DNA from: Agrostemma githago
Lineage: Eukaryota; Streptophyta; Magnoliopsida; Caryophyllales; Caryophyllaceae
Assembly: GCA_958450325.1 (NCBI GenBank)
Contig: OY288262.1
Span: 9,211,081-9,275,080 of the forward strand
Direction: 5' to 3'
Length of the DNA: 64,000 nucleotides
Shown: one piece after another, positions 12,148 through 23,515 of the stretch
Layout: each line of letters opens with the position of its first letter
How positions within the stretch are numbered: position 1 is the stretch's first letter
The notes under the pieces: model-generated
What the model was told of the DNA's origin: nothing
Seen by the model: only the letters and a program-made list of their open reading frames with translations
Database searches by the model: none
Program-made: the position numbers and the translations under genes

Positions 12148-12389
12148 TATAGAAGTAAAACGAAAATGTTTGATATTGAGATAATTAAATCAAGTACAAA
12201 TGCAGGCTACTTATACTAATGACTCTTAACTTGTCCTACAAATAAGGAAACTGCTCATAACATTAGGCCACTAATTCCACTAAAACGGCTACTTTATTAG
12301 TTCCTAATTTGACTCCAACAACTAAGAGCATAACTGACAGATTACCACATGTTCCTAAATACTAAGATGACTTTGAATTAGTTCCAACA
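12148..12389 (-). repeat. 5' LTR of the Copia element
   Basis: The 242-bp partner of 7709-7953. Together with the GAAGA duplication it defines the element ends. Confidence 0.95.
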
Positions 12390-12394
12390 GAAGA

Positions 12395-13461
12395 AGCAGG
12401 GGAAATGGGGACGACGGATGAACCAAAAATAAAAAAAACGAGAAAAAGAAAAGGATGGTAGATTATTATATTAGGTTAAAATCGAAATGGATCGGAATAA
12501 AACGATAAATGATAATACGGTATAAATTAGGTTAGATTATTAGGTTAGAATAAAATCGAAATGGATCGGAATATTCGGTTAGATTATTATATTAGGATGG
12601 TCAAGTGAATAGTGTTACGGTATAAATAGACATTGAGCCAAAATTCGGCACAAGTAAGAAATCGAGTTAAAATCGACTCGTAAAGCAATTGGACCCCATA
12701 CAATAACGAATTAATAAAATATTTCTCGAGGCTAAAATAAATATCTGGGACAAAAAGTTCGGAAATATAAATAGTTAGAGAAAGTATGGAAAATGTACCT
12801 CGAGATTTATTAAAATAAGTATTTGCGGAGAAATAATGTTTCTCGGGGTAATAATAACAGTTTCGACGAAAATAAATGAAATTGATTTCTCAAGTAGAAA
12901 TAATAAATGTTTTGACAAAACTTAAATCAATATGAACTTTGAGTTGGAAATAGAAAATAAAGCTAAAATAAAGATTTTAGGAATTAAGACAAAGTCAAAG
13001 TAAATTTTATAAGAATAAAAAATGAGGATTAAGAGTTGAATGACAAACAAAATAAAAATTTATGAATACGAATTAATTTGTAAAATCGGGGTGTTACAAT
13101 TATTTTAGTCAAACATAAGCAACAACTCTAAGAGTATAAGACATACTCATGTTGTATATTCACGTTGTATTCAATTTGTTTCACTCGTGCTCATCATTCT
13201 CATGGCAGCCTGTTCTTCTTCTCTAATCTTTACTCTCCGTCATTTATTCACCTTGCTTTCATCCTCAACACTCCATTTTTTTTTGTCAATTTTAATTAGT
13301 ATTACAAATTTATGATTATTTGCCAGTAGTATTGGTAATTTTATTTTTATTTTTTTAACTGATAATCTTCAATTTGATTCTAACTTTTTGTTTTCATTTT
13401 TTAGGGCGGATGGTACGAGTGAAAAGGATGCAAGTCCATTGATGTTCCCATCGGAGATGAA
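12395..13461. other. non-coding DNA up to the hAT pseudogene
   Basis: 12395-13098 is AT-rich and belongs to the possible solo LTR: GGTTAGATTATTA and AAATGGATCGGAAT phrases are repeated near 12480-12600. 13099-13461 is the presumed 5' region of the hAT gene, with pyrimidine-rich DNA and an intron-like TTTTTTAG at about 13398-13405. I could not identify the hAT terminal inverted repeat. Confidence 0.4.
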
Positions 13462-15054
13462 ATGAAGACATCAGTGAAACAAACTAAACCCTCCAAACTC
13501 TCCAAAAGTCTTAAACCCAAGGTATTTGGAAAAATTTATAAACGACAAAGAAAGTTAACTTCTTCTGTGTGGATTCAATTTGAAATACAAGATGAACCTG
13601 ATGAAAATGGTAATCTTGCTTGCAAATGTAAGAAATGTACTAAAATGTTCATTGCTGAAAGTAAGAATGGTGCTGGAAATTTGATTAAACATCTAAAGAC
13701 ATGGAAAGGAAACTCTTTTAGAGATATTGGTCAATTTATTCTGCAAAATAATGCCGGATCATTGGCTTCTAGGGTTCATAAATTTTCCTCTGATGAATTT
13801 CGCCAATTGGTTGTTGTTGCCATAGCTAAGCATAAATTACCTCTTCGGCTAGTAGAGTATGAAGTAATAAGAAACTGTTTCTCTTATCAAAACCCTGATG
13901 TTAATTTTTTTTAATAGGAATACAATTAAGTCTTACATCTTGAGGATGTATGATATAGAGAAAAAGAGACTTTATTGGGTTATTTAAAAGTGCAAATGGA
14001 AAAATTTCCCTTACTTTTGATTGTTGGAGTTCTGTTACCACATATGGGTACATTTCACTTACTGCCCATTTTATTGATGAGAAATGGCAACTTCAAAAGC
14101 GTGTTCTTAACTTTAGTTGCTTGCCCCTTCCTCATAGTGGTGCGGCTATGTCTGTTAAGATTGCTTTTTTACTCAATGAATTGGCTATAGAGGGTAGAAT
14201 AATGTCCATCACTTTGAATAATGCATCTGCTAATGATTTAATGGTTGAATCCTTAAAACCTGATTTAAATTTGATGTGTAATGCTGATTACTTTCATATT
14301 CGTTGTTTTGCTCACATATTTAAATTTGATTGTGCAAGAGGGGTTAAAAGATATGGATGATGTAATTATTAAAGTTAGGGATAGTGTTAATTAAGTATAG
14401 AAAGGGTTCTCAATCAAAGAAGCATAGGTTTAAATCTTGTGTCCAACATGTTAATCTTGAGTCGGTTCATGGATTAAGACAAGATGTTCCAACTCGTTGC
14501 AATTCCACCTTTCACATGGTAGAGAGTGCACTATACTATCGGAGAGTTTTTAATAATCTTGCTAAAACTGACCTAAACTACTTGCATTGCCCTACCAAAG
14601 CTGAGTGAGATAAGATTGAAAAAAATTCAAATTTTTGAAAGTGTTTTATGAAGTTACACGTACTTTCTCTGGTAGCAAGTTTCATACGGCTAATCTTTAT
14701 TTCACCCAAGTTTTGAGGGTGAGGTTGTTACTTAAAGATGAAATGAGATCTAGAGATAGCATTATTAGAAGCACGACCTCTAGGATGTTTGTCAAATCTT
14801 ACAAATATTGGTCGACTTTCAGTAAAGTCATGGTAATGGTTGTTGTTTTGGATCCTCGATATAAATTTAATGTTGTTGATTGGGGTTATAAGAGAATTTT
14901 TGGTGACTCTTCTAATCTTGAGTTGGAGATCTTCAAGGACAAGCTGTTTGAATTGTTCGACCAGTATGTTTCTTTGTCAAGTGACTCTGCTCCACCCTCT
15001 GCTGACAGGCTTAATGGCGATGTAAAGGATACATCATCGGATAACTTCATGATG
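13462..15054 (+). pseudogene. hAT transposase (RICESLEEPER-like), N-terminal and central part
   Basis: A BED-type zinc finger near residues 35-75 shows VWIQFE, CKCKKC and HLKTW; the last ligand position is Trp where relatives have Cys or His. The hAT core follows in other frames: TFDCWSS-like, YISLTAHFIDEKW (near 14050), PHSGAAMSVKIAFLLNEL, FHIRCFAHI, VPTRCNSTFHM (Cys replaces the usual Trp), MFVKSYKYWSTFS and VVLDPRYK. Breaks are an extra T in a T run near 13908, further frameshifts near 14000, 14320 and 14395, and a Trp-to-TGA change at 14606-14608. The exon ends at 15054 before GTAAAT. The C-terminal exon lies 24.7 kb downstream at 39729. Clearly non-functional. Confidence 0.88.
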
Positions 15055-15262
15055 GTAAATATCTCCGTAACAAATTTAATATTAAATTTTTAGTGATATT
15101 ATACTTCTGATAACTTTTACTGCAAAATAAAAAACAAAAAACTCTTCCTCTCCTCTGGTGATTTCCGGCGAGCAGTAGAGGAAATTCCGGCGTGCGTTTC
15201 TTTTCGGGCGGACGTAGCCCTGTCGGCGACTAGGCAGGCTTTCGCCCTTGCTATGCGTACCA

Positions 15263-16464
15263 ATGAGACAGAAAAGCAAAGCCGTCTCGAGGGGGACCAA
15301 ATCAATGAAGCCAATCACACGTAAAGCAAAAGAGGAATTACTACGAAAAGCGGTGAAAAACTCGAACTTGGATGATAGTGCATCGAACAAGATGAATTCA
15401 AGGGTGAATGAAATTCCGGGATTGAATTATGTATCAGAGACTGATGACGATGTCCCGGAGTTCGTACCTGAGACGGGTCCGGAAATGGAAGTGGATTCGG
15501 GCAGGTGGAACCAGAGAGATGGAAAGAAAATCATCGACATGGTTGACGATGAGGAATTAATCAGGTTCTTGGCAGCAGACGTTGATGACGAAATCGAATT
15601 TTGGAGTTCAGCTGTATACTGCTTCATTATGGGCGCTAACCCGCCATGGGAAGTGGTGGAAGGGTTTGTGAGGAGAATTTGGAAGGATCATGACATCGAC
15701 AAGATTTCATTCTTGCCTAATGCAATTTTCCTAGTTCGGTTCAAAGACAAGGAGCCTAAGGTAAAGATTCTCGACCATGGTCTGTATATGTTTGATAATA
15801 AACCTCTGATTGTGAAAGAATGGACTCCTGATGCCAAATTGGACAAAACTGATGTTCCTGAAGTACCTGTTTGGATTCAGCTACATGACCTCCCCTTGAA
15901 ACTTTGGGGTAGATGCTTGCCTAGGATAGCTTCCCTTGTTGGCCCGTAGTCAAGTCTGACTTGGTTACGGAAGAACGGTCTAGGCTTGGGTATGCGAGGG
16001 TCATGATTATGGCTAAGGTGGGGCAAAAATTTAGGAATGAGATCAAATTTATGGATGAGAAGGATAATGTGGTTGATGTTTTTGTCAAATATGAGTGGAA
16101 GCCTATATGGTGCTCCAAATGCAAGGGATACGGGCATGAGGCTCGTGATTGTCGGAGAGAGGAGTTGAGGAAAGCGAGACAGGAAGTGAAACAGAAAAAG
16201 ACTGAGGGTGGGGGAGCTGTGAAGCAGCTGTCGACGAGGCTCATAACTGGGCCCAAACCTTCTACGGCGAATGCTGCTGTGGCGGGCGCTGTTAAAACTA
16301 GGCCCCCTGTTTCGGTGGGGTCCATGTCTAAGGGTACAATACAGCCTAAAGAAGTGGAAAATGGAGTGTCCTATGCTGATATGATCATAGGATCTCCGAG
16401 AAAAGAGCTGGTTGAGAGGAATGAAGGGGTTGGTTTGGAATTAGTGATCCATGGAAACACATAA
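15263..16464 (+). pseudogene. LINE ORF1, DUF4283 and zinc knuckle, frameshifted
   Basis: The first ATG of the open frame is at 15263. The N-terminal half is acidic (ETDDDVPEFVPETGPEMEVD). A DUF4283-type region follows (PPWEVVEGFVRRIW to VWIQLHDLPLKLW). After LASLVG-like residues the frame breaks near 15945 and resumes as SDLVTEERSRLGYARVMI, followed by the CCHC knuckle CSKCKGYGHEARDC and a basic tail. Proteins of this type bind RNA in plant L1 elements. ORF1 stops at 16462-16464, 14 nt inside ORF2. One frameshift makes it a pseudogene. Confidence 0.88.
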
Positions 16465-19400
16465 TATAGGATGTTGGAATGTGCGCGGTATGTGTAATAT
16501 AAATAAGCAGCGTGCTATAAGTGAGTTTGTTAGGAAGCAGCAGGTAGACGTCTTTGGTTTACTTGAGACAAAAATAAAGAATAAGGCTTATGCTAAAGTT
16601 CATCAAAATGTGTTTGCTGATTGGAGTATTACTACTAACAATCACTGTGGTGAGGGAGGCCGTGTTTGGTTATTATGGAAGCATGACAGGGTGAATCTGA
16701 TGATATTGGAGTACAGTGCTCAAAGTATCCACGTCAAGGTTACCACAGCTTCGGGGAAAAGTTATTTGCTTACTTTTGTATATGCGTATAACTCCGTCGT
16801 GGAGCGGGGTGATCTTTGGCGAAAACTTGAATCCTATGCTCGTATGGGGCCTTGGATGATTTTGGGTGACTTCAATTGTGTTATCGATGCTTGGGAAAGG
16901 CTTGGGAGAAATTCTTCGGACGAGGAAATGAATCAATTTTGTGATTGCATTGCGAACTGCGAAATTGGTGATTTTAGGGCGAGCGGCTCTTGGTTCACTT
17001 GGAATAATAAGCATAGAGTTGTGGAAACTAGAGTCTTTAGTCGTATTGACCGGTGTTTGGTGAATGACGATATGTCGAGATTGTTTCCGGATGGGTTTGC
17101 GAATTTCTTACCGGAAGGGACCTTTGATCATTGTCCGTGTATTGTTCAGTTAGGAAGGCCGCCAAGTAGGAGGAACCGGTCTTTTAAATACTTGAATATG
17201 TGGAGTCGTTCTCCGGATTTTCTGAAATGCGTGGAGATGGCATGGGATGTGCAGGTTGTGGGCACCAAAATGTTCCAATTGGTTTCGAAGTTGAGGAGCC
17301 TGAAAGCTCCATTGAAGCTGCTTAACTCTTCTTCGTTCTCGGACATCGAGTCACGCTGCAGCCTGGCAGAAGCGCGACTGGTGGACCTGCAAGTCAGAAT
17401 GCGGTCTAATCGGTCTCCTGCGCTGTTGCAAGAAGAGTTGAATGCTAACGCTGCTGTCCGTAAAATGCAGTCTGCGCGCGCCGATTCTTGGGCTCAAAAA
17501 GCGAAACAAAAGTGGATTAAGGAGGGCGATGTGAACTCCGCGTACTTTCATGGAATTTTGAGAGCTCGACGGGCTCATAATGCTATTACAAAGATCGTTG
17601 ATGCTGAGGGTCGTGATTGTTCCACAAAACTTGAAATTCAAGATGCTTTCCAGCGTTACTATCTTTCTTTGTTGGGCGATTCGCGGCCTGTCGAACCAAT
17701 TCGAGTTGATATAGTTCGTATGGGGAGTACTTGTTCAGAGAAACATAAGCTTTTACTCGGTGCGAGTGTGACTGAGTCGGAGATCAAGAGGGCATTGCAT
17801 GATATCCATCGTGACAAAGCGCCGGGTCCGGATGGTTTCACTAGTCAATTCTTTATTGATTAGTGGGATATTATTGGAGGAGACGTCGTTAGCGTTGTTC
17901 AGGATTTCTTCATTTCTGGTAAGTTGCTGAAACAGTTGAACTGTGCTATCATTACTTTAATCCCAAAGCTGAGCAGTCCGCAGTCTGTGAAAGACTTTAG
18001 GCCGATTGCATGCTGCAATGTTGTGTACAAATGTATTGCAAAAACTATTTGTTCGAGACTGGCCAAAGTCTTGCCCCGGATAATTTCGTCTACGCAGGGT
18101 GGATTTATTGAGGGCCGGAGTATCGTTGAGAATGTGCTTATTTGTCAAGACCTTGTTAAAATGTATAGGAGAGGGTGTGTCTCCTAGATGTTTGTTCAAG
18201 GTTGATATCCACAAGGCCTATGATAGTGTTGAATGGACGTTTGTTGACCAAATGCTAAGTGCCTTAGATTTCCCGGAACATTTCCGCCGTCTGATCATGG
18301 AGTGTGTTACTTCAGTCTCGTATTCTCTCAGTGCTAATGGGGATAATTTCGGATTCTTCCGTGGGAAGAGAGGTTTGAGGCAAGGGGATCTTATGTCGTC
18401 GTTGCTTTTTACTATCTGCATGGAATATTTTTCTCGTATTTTGACCCATGGTAAGATTGACAGGAACTTTAAATATCACCCGAAGTGTGGCCCGATGAAG
18501 CTTACCCATTTGATGTTCGCTGATGATTTACTCCTCTTTTGAAAATGGGATTCTGACTCGATAGAATTCCTGTGGAAAGCTTTTGCCACTTTTAGTAGAG
18601 CCTCGGGGCTGAATATTAGCATTGGTAAATCCCATGCTTATTTTGCAGGTGTTGATGAGGATAAGAAAGCTTCCATTCTTCAGTTTTCTGGCTGTCTGGA
18701 AGGTACGTTGCCCTTTCGGTATCTGGGTCTTCCGATCCAATGTACTCACCTTGGCAAAATTGACTGTGAAACTTTGATAGCCCGTATTATATCGAGGATT
18801 TCTAGCATTGGTGCGCGTAAGCTGTCATATGCGGGTAGACTGACCTTGGTTCAGTCTGTTCTATCTCAGCTTCATAATTACTGGGCGATGGTATTTATTA
18901 TACCGACTTATGTTATGACCAGAATTATCTCTTTATGTCGCAATTTCTTATGGAATGGCGGGGTGGAAGGTAATAATCGGGCTCTGGTGAGTTGGGAGAA
19001 GGTCTGCTGCCCTAAAATGGAAGGGGGTCTGGGGCTTAAAGACCTGGCTTTGTGGAATCAGGCTGCTGTGGCAAAATTGGCATCCTGGTATTTTGACCAA
19101 CCGGATCGTTTATGGGTTCGATGGGTGAACTCCATCTACCTGAAGGGGCATGACTGGCGTGATTACCAACCCAACAAGGATGTCACCTGGGCTTGGCGAA
19201 AGATCTGTCAGGCTAAGGAAAAAATTAAACATATGTTTGTGAATGATCTTTGGCATGGATCGCGTTCCTGTTATATGATCTCGGAGGGTTATGAGGGTAT
19301 TCGGGCTCACAAACCGAAAGTGCCTTGGGCCCGTCTCGTCTGGAGTGGTTGGAGCATCCCTAAACATAGCTTTATTTCGTGGCTAGTGTTTAGGCGGGCT

Positions 19401-19814
19401 TTAAACACTAGGATTAATCTGGTAAGATTCGGTATTGCTGAATCTGACCGTTGTTATTTTTGTGAGGCCCATGAAGAGAGCTTGGAGCACCTATTCTTTG
19501 AATGTGAGTGGAGTGCCAAGATTGTTGACAGTTTTCGCGTGTGGACGAAGAAGCAAATTCCAAGTTCTGGTGCTTTACTTTGGGCGTGCAAGGTGCGAGG
19601 ATCGAAGTTGCAATGCAACATCATCCGTGCATTGTTTAACGCCGCAATTTATCACGTTTGGAGGCAACGGAACTTGTGTAGAATCGACGGAGCAGTGGAA
19701 CAACCTCACCATATTGTTAAGATGATTAAATTGGATGTACGGAATAGAATTATGACTATGATTAAACACCCTTTACGGGCAAGAGACGCGAGATGGCTAC
19801 ATAATTTGATGTAG
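16451..19814 (+). pseudogene. LINE ORF2: endonuclease and reverse transcriptase, broken
   Basis: It opens with METHNIGCWNVRGM, the start of an APE-type endonuclease, with ILGDFNCV, SRIDRCLV and FDHCPC further on. The RT has KAPGPDGF, IPKLSSPQSVKDFRPIA, TQGGFIEGRS, KVDIHKAYDSV, GLRQGD and the active site LMFADDLLLF near 18515-18540. A zf-RVT region (SFISWLVFRRALNTR, CYFCEAHEESLEHLFFEC) ends the protein at 19814. Breaks are TAG at 17861-17863, a frameshift near 18180 and TGA at 18541-18543. No RNase H domain follows, unlike the second LINE in this window. Confidence 0.92.
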
Positions 19815-19895
19815 CCATTCATTTGTACATTGATCATCATTTTTTAATACATACTTACCCTTCACCAAAAAAAAAACTTTTACTGCTATTTAATA

Positions 19896-20262
19896 CTCCC
19901 TCCAAGTCTGAATGATCTTCCCCTTTGATTAAAATATACCTCACATATATTAAACAAAGGGGAAGATCATTTAGACCATGCACATTCGTTTTCATCTCCC
20001 TCTTTTTCATCTTACCTTCTCTTCTCATTTCAATCATCCACCTCATTTTTCCACTTACCATCTTCTTATTTTTCATCTTACAAAAAACACTTCACATTCT
20101 TTTCATCTTCTACTTTCATTCTCTCTCCTACTTTGTTATACCCCACACATTTACACATCAAATTTACCTTAACCTAATCATTTATTTTCATACTATTATT
20201 AATTTTTTAATCTTAATTTGCACACATTTTTTTTTGAATATTATCGTTTCTAAAAAATGAGA
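19896..20262. mobile_element. left part of a Stowaway-like MITE split by later insertions
   Basis: Starts CTCCCTCCAAGTCTGAATGA directly after TA (19894-19895). A subterminal hairpin pairs GATCTTCCCCTTTG with CAAAGGGGAAGATC (about 19911-19970). The rest is pyrimidine-rich (TTTTCATCTT, CTTCATTT) and resembles the right part. The matching right end GAGTCT-type terminus (ACTCAGAGGGAG) lies at 39662, followed by TA. The inner boundary near 20262 is a guess. Confidence 0.55.
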
Positions 20263-20490
20263 GTAAGAAATGAAAATAAAACACACGGATGTAATCGCAT
20301 AAAGTTAAATAAATTATAATGAAAACAGGCGAAGACTTAATACTTAATACATTGTAAAACCTAATTTAATTAAGACTTACTAAATTTAAACAAGCATAAA
20401 ATAAATAAAAAGAGAGGACGACAACGACAGTACTTAAAGACTCTTACAAACAGAAAGACGTACTAGACGGTTAATATTGGACAAAATCCA
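20263..20490. other. AT-rich spacer
   Basis: About 230 bp of AT-rich DNA between the MITE fragment and a small unrecognised coding pair. No feature seen. Confidence 0.4.
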
Positions 20491-21149
20491 TTATTTTCTA
20501 ATAGGCTCATGGTCCCCATCGTAATCGTAATCTGAATTGTCCATCCAACCGTCTGGGTTTTCGTCTCCCAGAAGTTCAATTTCATGGAGTCGGTCCTCCT
20601 CCATTGTAATTTGCTCATAAATAGTCCAATAGTAAACCTCTTCACGTTGAACAAATGTCCGTCCACAACCGGACAAAAGATCACTTAAAACATCTTTATC
20701 AACTATTTTCAACAATCTACGAATCATCGAAACAACTTCAATTTCTAAGGAGGTAAGTTCTTCGTTTTTAGCCATCCATGTCTCTAAAATATTAGAAATA
20801 ATATAATCAAAATCTGCATATATCATAAAATTTCAGATATAGTAATATTAAGAATCATACCATAAATATTATTGACTGTCATTGGAGGACTAAGTACGGC
20901 TTCTGCATTTCCAGTAATTATACCGTGGAGTTTGGTTAGGGCCGGTGGACTATTTAATAATAACATATACATGCTTTCTATTATGATTAAGTCAACACGA
21001 GTAAAAAATTTGGGAGCTTCATCCCTAATCTTATTGATTTTCCACTGAGTTTTTTCAACTTCCTCATCATATTGGGTAAACATATTATATATTTTAGTTA
21101 ATTTTATGTAGGAGTGAAAGAGTTGTGAGGAGATGTAAAACGAAGTCAT
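20491..21149 (-). CDS. unrecognised protein in two overlapping frames
   Basis: Frame one (21149-20823, 108 residues, MTSFYISSQLFHS) overlaps frame two (20826-20491, 111 residues, MIYADFDYIISN) by the four bases ATGA. GT at 20860 and AG at 20814 could join the two as ...NNIY-DFDYIISNIL..., but the intron would be only 47 nt, shorter than normal plant introns. The product would be about 200 residues, helical in character, with an acidic tail (DNSDYDYDGDHEP). I do not recognise the family. It sits beside a PIF/Harbinger transposase on the same strand, so it may be an accessory or captured gene. Whether it is expressed is unknown. Confidence 0.35.
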
Positions 21150-21258
21150 AACTTATATAGAGCTATTTTTTTCCATATATTTTCTTTTTCTTTTTTGGTA
21201 TTTTATTAATTACAGCATTCGTCAGAAAATACAATTGAAATATATATTTTGGTGCACT

Positions 21259-22058
21259 GTGTAGTCACTTCGATTTTGAAAATCGTATCAATTAAAGTAT
21301 CTAACACAATAAATATTGGAGTTGTCAATTTTTACCACATTGATTTTGTATTGTCTTATCAGAACAGTGTATGTCGGAATGGTGAAGTGTGTAGTCACTT
21401 CGTTTTTGAAAACCGTATCAATTAAAACATCTGCCTTAATAAATACTAGAGTTGTAAATTTTTAGCACACATTGATTTTGTATTATCTTATCAGAATAAG
21501 GTATGTCGGAATGGTGCAGTGTGTAGTCACATCGTTTTTGAAAATCGTATCAATTAAAGCATCTGCCTTAATAAATACTAGAGTTGTCAATTTTTACCAC
21601 ATTGATTTTGTATTGACTTATCAGAATAGTGTATGTCGGAATGGTGCAGTGTGTAGTCACTTCGTTTTTGAAAATCGTATCAATTAAAGTATCTAACACA
21701 ATAAATAATGGAGTTGTCAATTTTTACCACATTGATTTTGTATTGTCTTATCAGAATAATGTATGTCGGAATGGTGCAGTGTGTAGTCACTTCGTTTTTG
21801 AAAATCGTATCAATTAAAGCATCTGCCTTAATAAAAACTAGAGTTGTCAATTTTTACCACATTGATTTTGTAATGTCTTATCAGAATAGTGTATGTCGGA
21901 ATGGTGCAGTGTGTAGTCACATCGTTTTTGAAAATCGTATCAATTAAAGCATCTGCCTTAATAAATACTAGAGTTATTAATTTTTACCACATTGATTTTG
22001 TATTGTCTTATCAGAATAGTGTATGTCGGAATGGTGCAGCGTGTAGTCACTTCGTTTT
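21259..22058. repeat. 130-bp tandem array, six copies plus a partial, with trimer periodicity
   Basis: GTGTAGTCAC begins at 21259, 21389, 21521, 21651, 21781, 21911 and 22041, giving spacings of 130, 132, 130, 130, 130 and 130. Copies fall into types: A has GTATCTAACACAATAAAT (copies 1 and 4), B has CATCTGCCTTAATAAA (2, 3, 5 and 6). Copies 3 and 6 alone read TCACATCG rather than TCACTTCG. The order is A-B-B' twice, a higher-order unit of about 390 bp. Short frames across it are repeat artefacts. It adjoins the 3' end of the Harbinger transposase. Confidence 0.93.
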
Positions 22059-22147
22059 CAGAATAATTAAACATAAGTTTACAAGTACGTAGAAGGAAAA
22101 TTAAGATCTAATTAAATAAAACAGGTTACGAATACATTGAATAAAAC

Positions 22148-23515
22148 TTAACCTAAGTGCCGAAACCTTTGCCAAAGATTCTCAATAAGATCATTTCTAA
22201 GAGATAAATGTCGAGCTGAATCTTCCATACGATCTCGATTAGACACAAATTGATGTATATCAAGAATGTATCCTACATCGTATTCAGGTTGTTCAACACT
22301 AGTAGATGCTTCCTCATTGTCTTCTTCCATATACTCATTTGCAATGTCGTATCCAGCATATGTATCACGTTCATCTTCAACAATCATGTTATGTAATATT
22401 ATACATGTTGTCATAACTTTTCACAAAGTTATTGTATCCCACGATAGTGTTGGTCTACAAATTACCGCAAACCTAGCTTGCAGGACACCGAACGCACGCT
22501 CCACATCCTTTCTTACACTCTCTTGTCTTTTTGAAAAACATCTATCTTTAGGTGTTTGTGGATGTCTTATAGACGAGATAAGAGTAGACCACCTTGGGTA
22601 TATCCCATCTGTTAACTAATAAGGAGTATTGTGGTGATTATCGTTTACCCAATAACTAATACGTGGATCTCGCCCGTTCAAGCGATCGTCAAAGACGGGG
22701 GAATGATGAAGCACGTTTAGATCGTTAGTTGATCCGGGCGTGCCAAAATAAGAATGCCATATCCACAAATATTGAGAAGCTATGGCTTCAAGAATTATCG
22801 ACGGTTTTGTTGACTGTCCTTAATATTGGCCTTGCCAGGCCACTGGAAAATTTTTCCAAGTCCAGTGCATACAATCAATACTCCCCAACATACCTGGAAA
22901 TCCTCATGTTTCATTGATTTGAAGTAGCCTTTGAACATCTGCAGCTGTTGAAGTTCTGAGATACTGTTCAACAAATTGAGCAATGATAACTTCGACGAAC
23001 ATTAGAAGACATTTCCGTGCTGTTGATGCACCAAGTCTTAAGTATTCGTCGACCCTATCAGCGGCCTCTCCGTATGCTAACATACGAATAACAGCAGTAC
23101 ATTTTTGCAAGGTTGATAAACCTGGTCTTCCGGTAGCATCACGTCTTTGTCGAAAAAATTCGTGAGTGAACTCTGCAGCATGTACCTAACGTAGAAACAA
23201 ATGTCTTCGCATCTGAAATCTATGTCGAAACATCCTATCATCATACACAGGTTCATCAGCGAAGTAGTCGTTGTAGAGCCTACGATGACCATCTTCTCGG
23301 TTTCTTTCAATGAATTTCGTTCGTTTCCGAATTGGTGGTTGGTTTTGATGGTGAGTATTTTGTGTTTGTATTTGTAATAGTCGAGTACTCAGTAAATTTC
23401 TTAATTGAATCATTTGAGCTCGATGTCTATTGTAGCCTTCTGAGGATGAAGAAGAATGTGTTGAAGATGATGGGGAAGATGGTGGAGAAGATGGTGGGGA
23501 TGAAGAATTAGACAT
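22148..23515 (-). pseudogene. PIF/Harbinger transposase (plant transposon protein, DDE_Tnp_4-like)
   Basis: A single frame of 455 codons runs from ATG at 23515 to 22148, interrupted only by stops: TAG 23188, TGA 22906, TAA 22822, TAG 22618 and TGA 22423 (first base of each, minus strand). The N-terminus is Ser/Pro-rich and precedes RRLYNDYFADEPVYDDRMFRHRF, GLSTLQKCTAVIRMLAYG and the catalytic regions GSIDCMHW (first Asp), LTDGIYP (second Asp) and KDVERAFGVLQARF (Glu). It ends with TTCIILHNMIVEDER. The DDE residues remain. The partner Myb/SANT protein lies 0.4 kb upstream on the same strand, the usual Harbinger arrangement. Confidence 0.92.

Larger units (their letters stand above)
7704..12394 (-). 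mobile_element. Ty1/Copia LTR retrotransposon with target duplication
   Basis: The element proper is 7709-12389 (4681 bp), flanked by a perfect 5-bp duplication GAAGA at 7704-7708 and 12390-12394. It reads leftwards. The 245-bp and 242-bp LTRs differ by about six substitutions and two small indels, so the insertion is fairly young. Order on the minus strand is LTR, primer-binding site, gag, protease region, integrase, reverse transcriptase, RNase H, purine tract, LTR, the Copia order (integrase before RT). The coding region is broken and could not move on its own. Confidence 0.95.
6435..13098 (-). mobile_element. possible solo LTR (TGTAACACC type) split by a Copia insertion
   Basis: Read on the minus strand the region starts TGTAACACCCCGATTTT at 13098 and ends GGGTGTTAC near 6436, the inverted termini typical of long Tat/Ogre-type gypsy LTRs. 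Without the Copia element it would be about 2 kb. It holds a GAA microsatellite and CAACAGCAA-rich DNA but no gag or pol. I could not find a matching target duplication, so the boundaries and the solo-LTR reading are tentative. Confidence 0.35.
15112..19886 (+). mobile_element. L1-type LINE with 12-bp target duplication
   Basis: The element (15124-19874) is flanked by AACTTTTACTGC at 15112-15123 and 19875-19886 and ends in a poly(A) tail of about ten A. At 4.75 kb with both ORFs it looks full length. It lies in the last intron of the hAT pseudogene in the same orientation. The perfect duplication, poly(A) tail and endonuclease/RT domains make the classification secure. Confidence 0.93.

Noticed and set aside
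21259..22058. CRISPR-like appearance of regular repeats
   Set aside because: Units are 130 bp long and contiguous with no unique spacers, and the DNA is plant nuclear.
21472..22092. Series of frames with MYVGMVQCVVTSFLKIVSIKA
   Set aside because: These are translations of the 130-bp tandem array.
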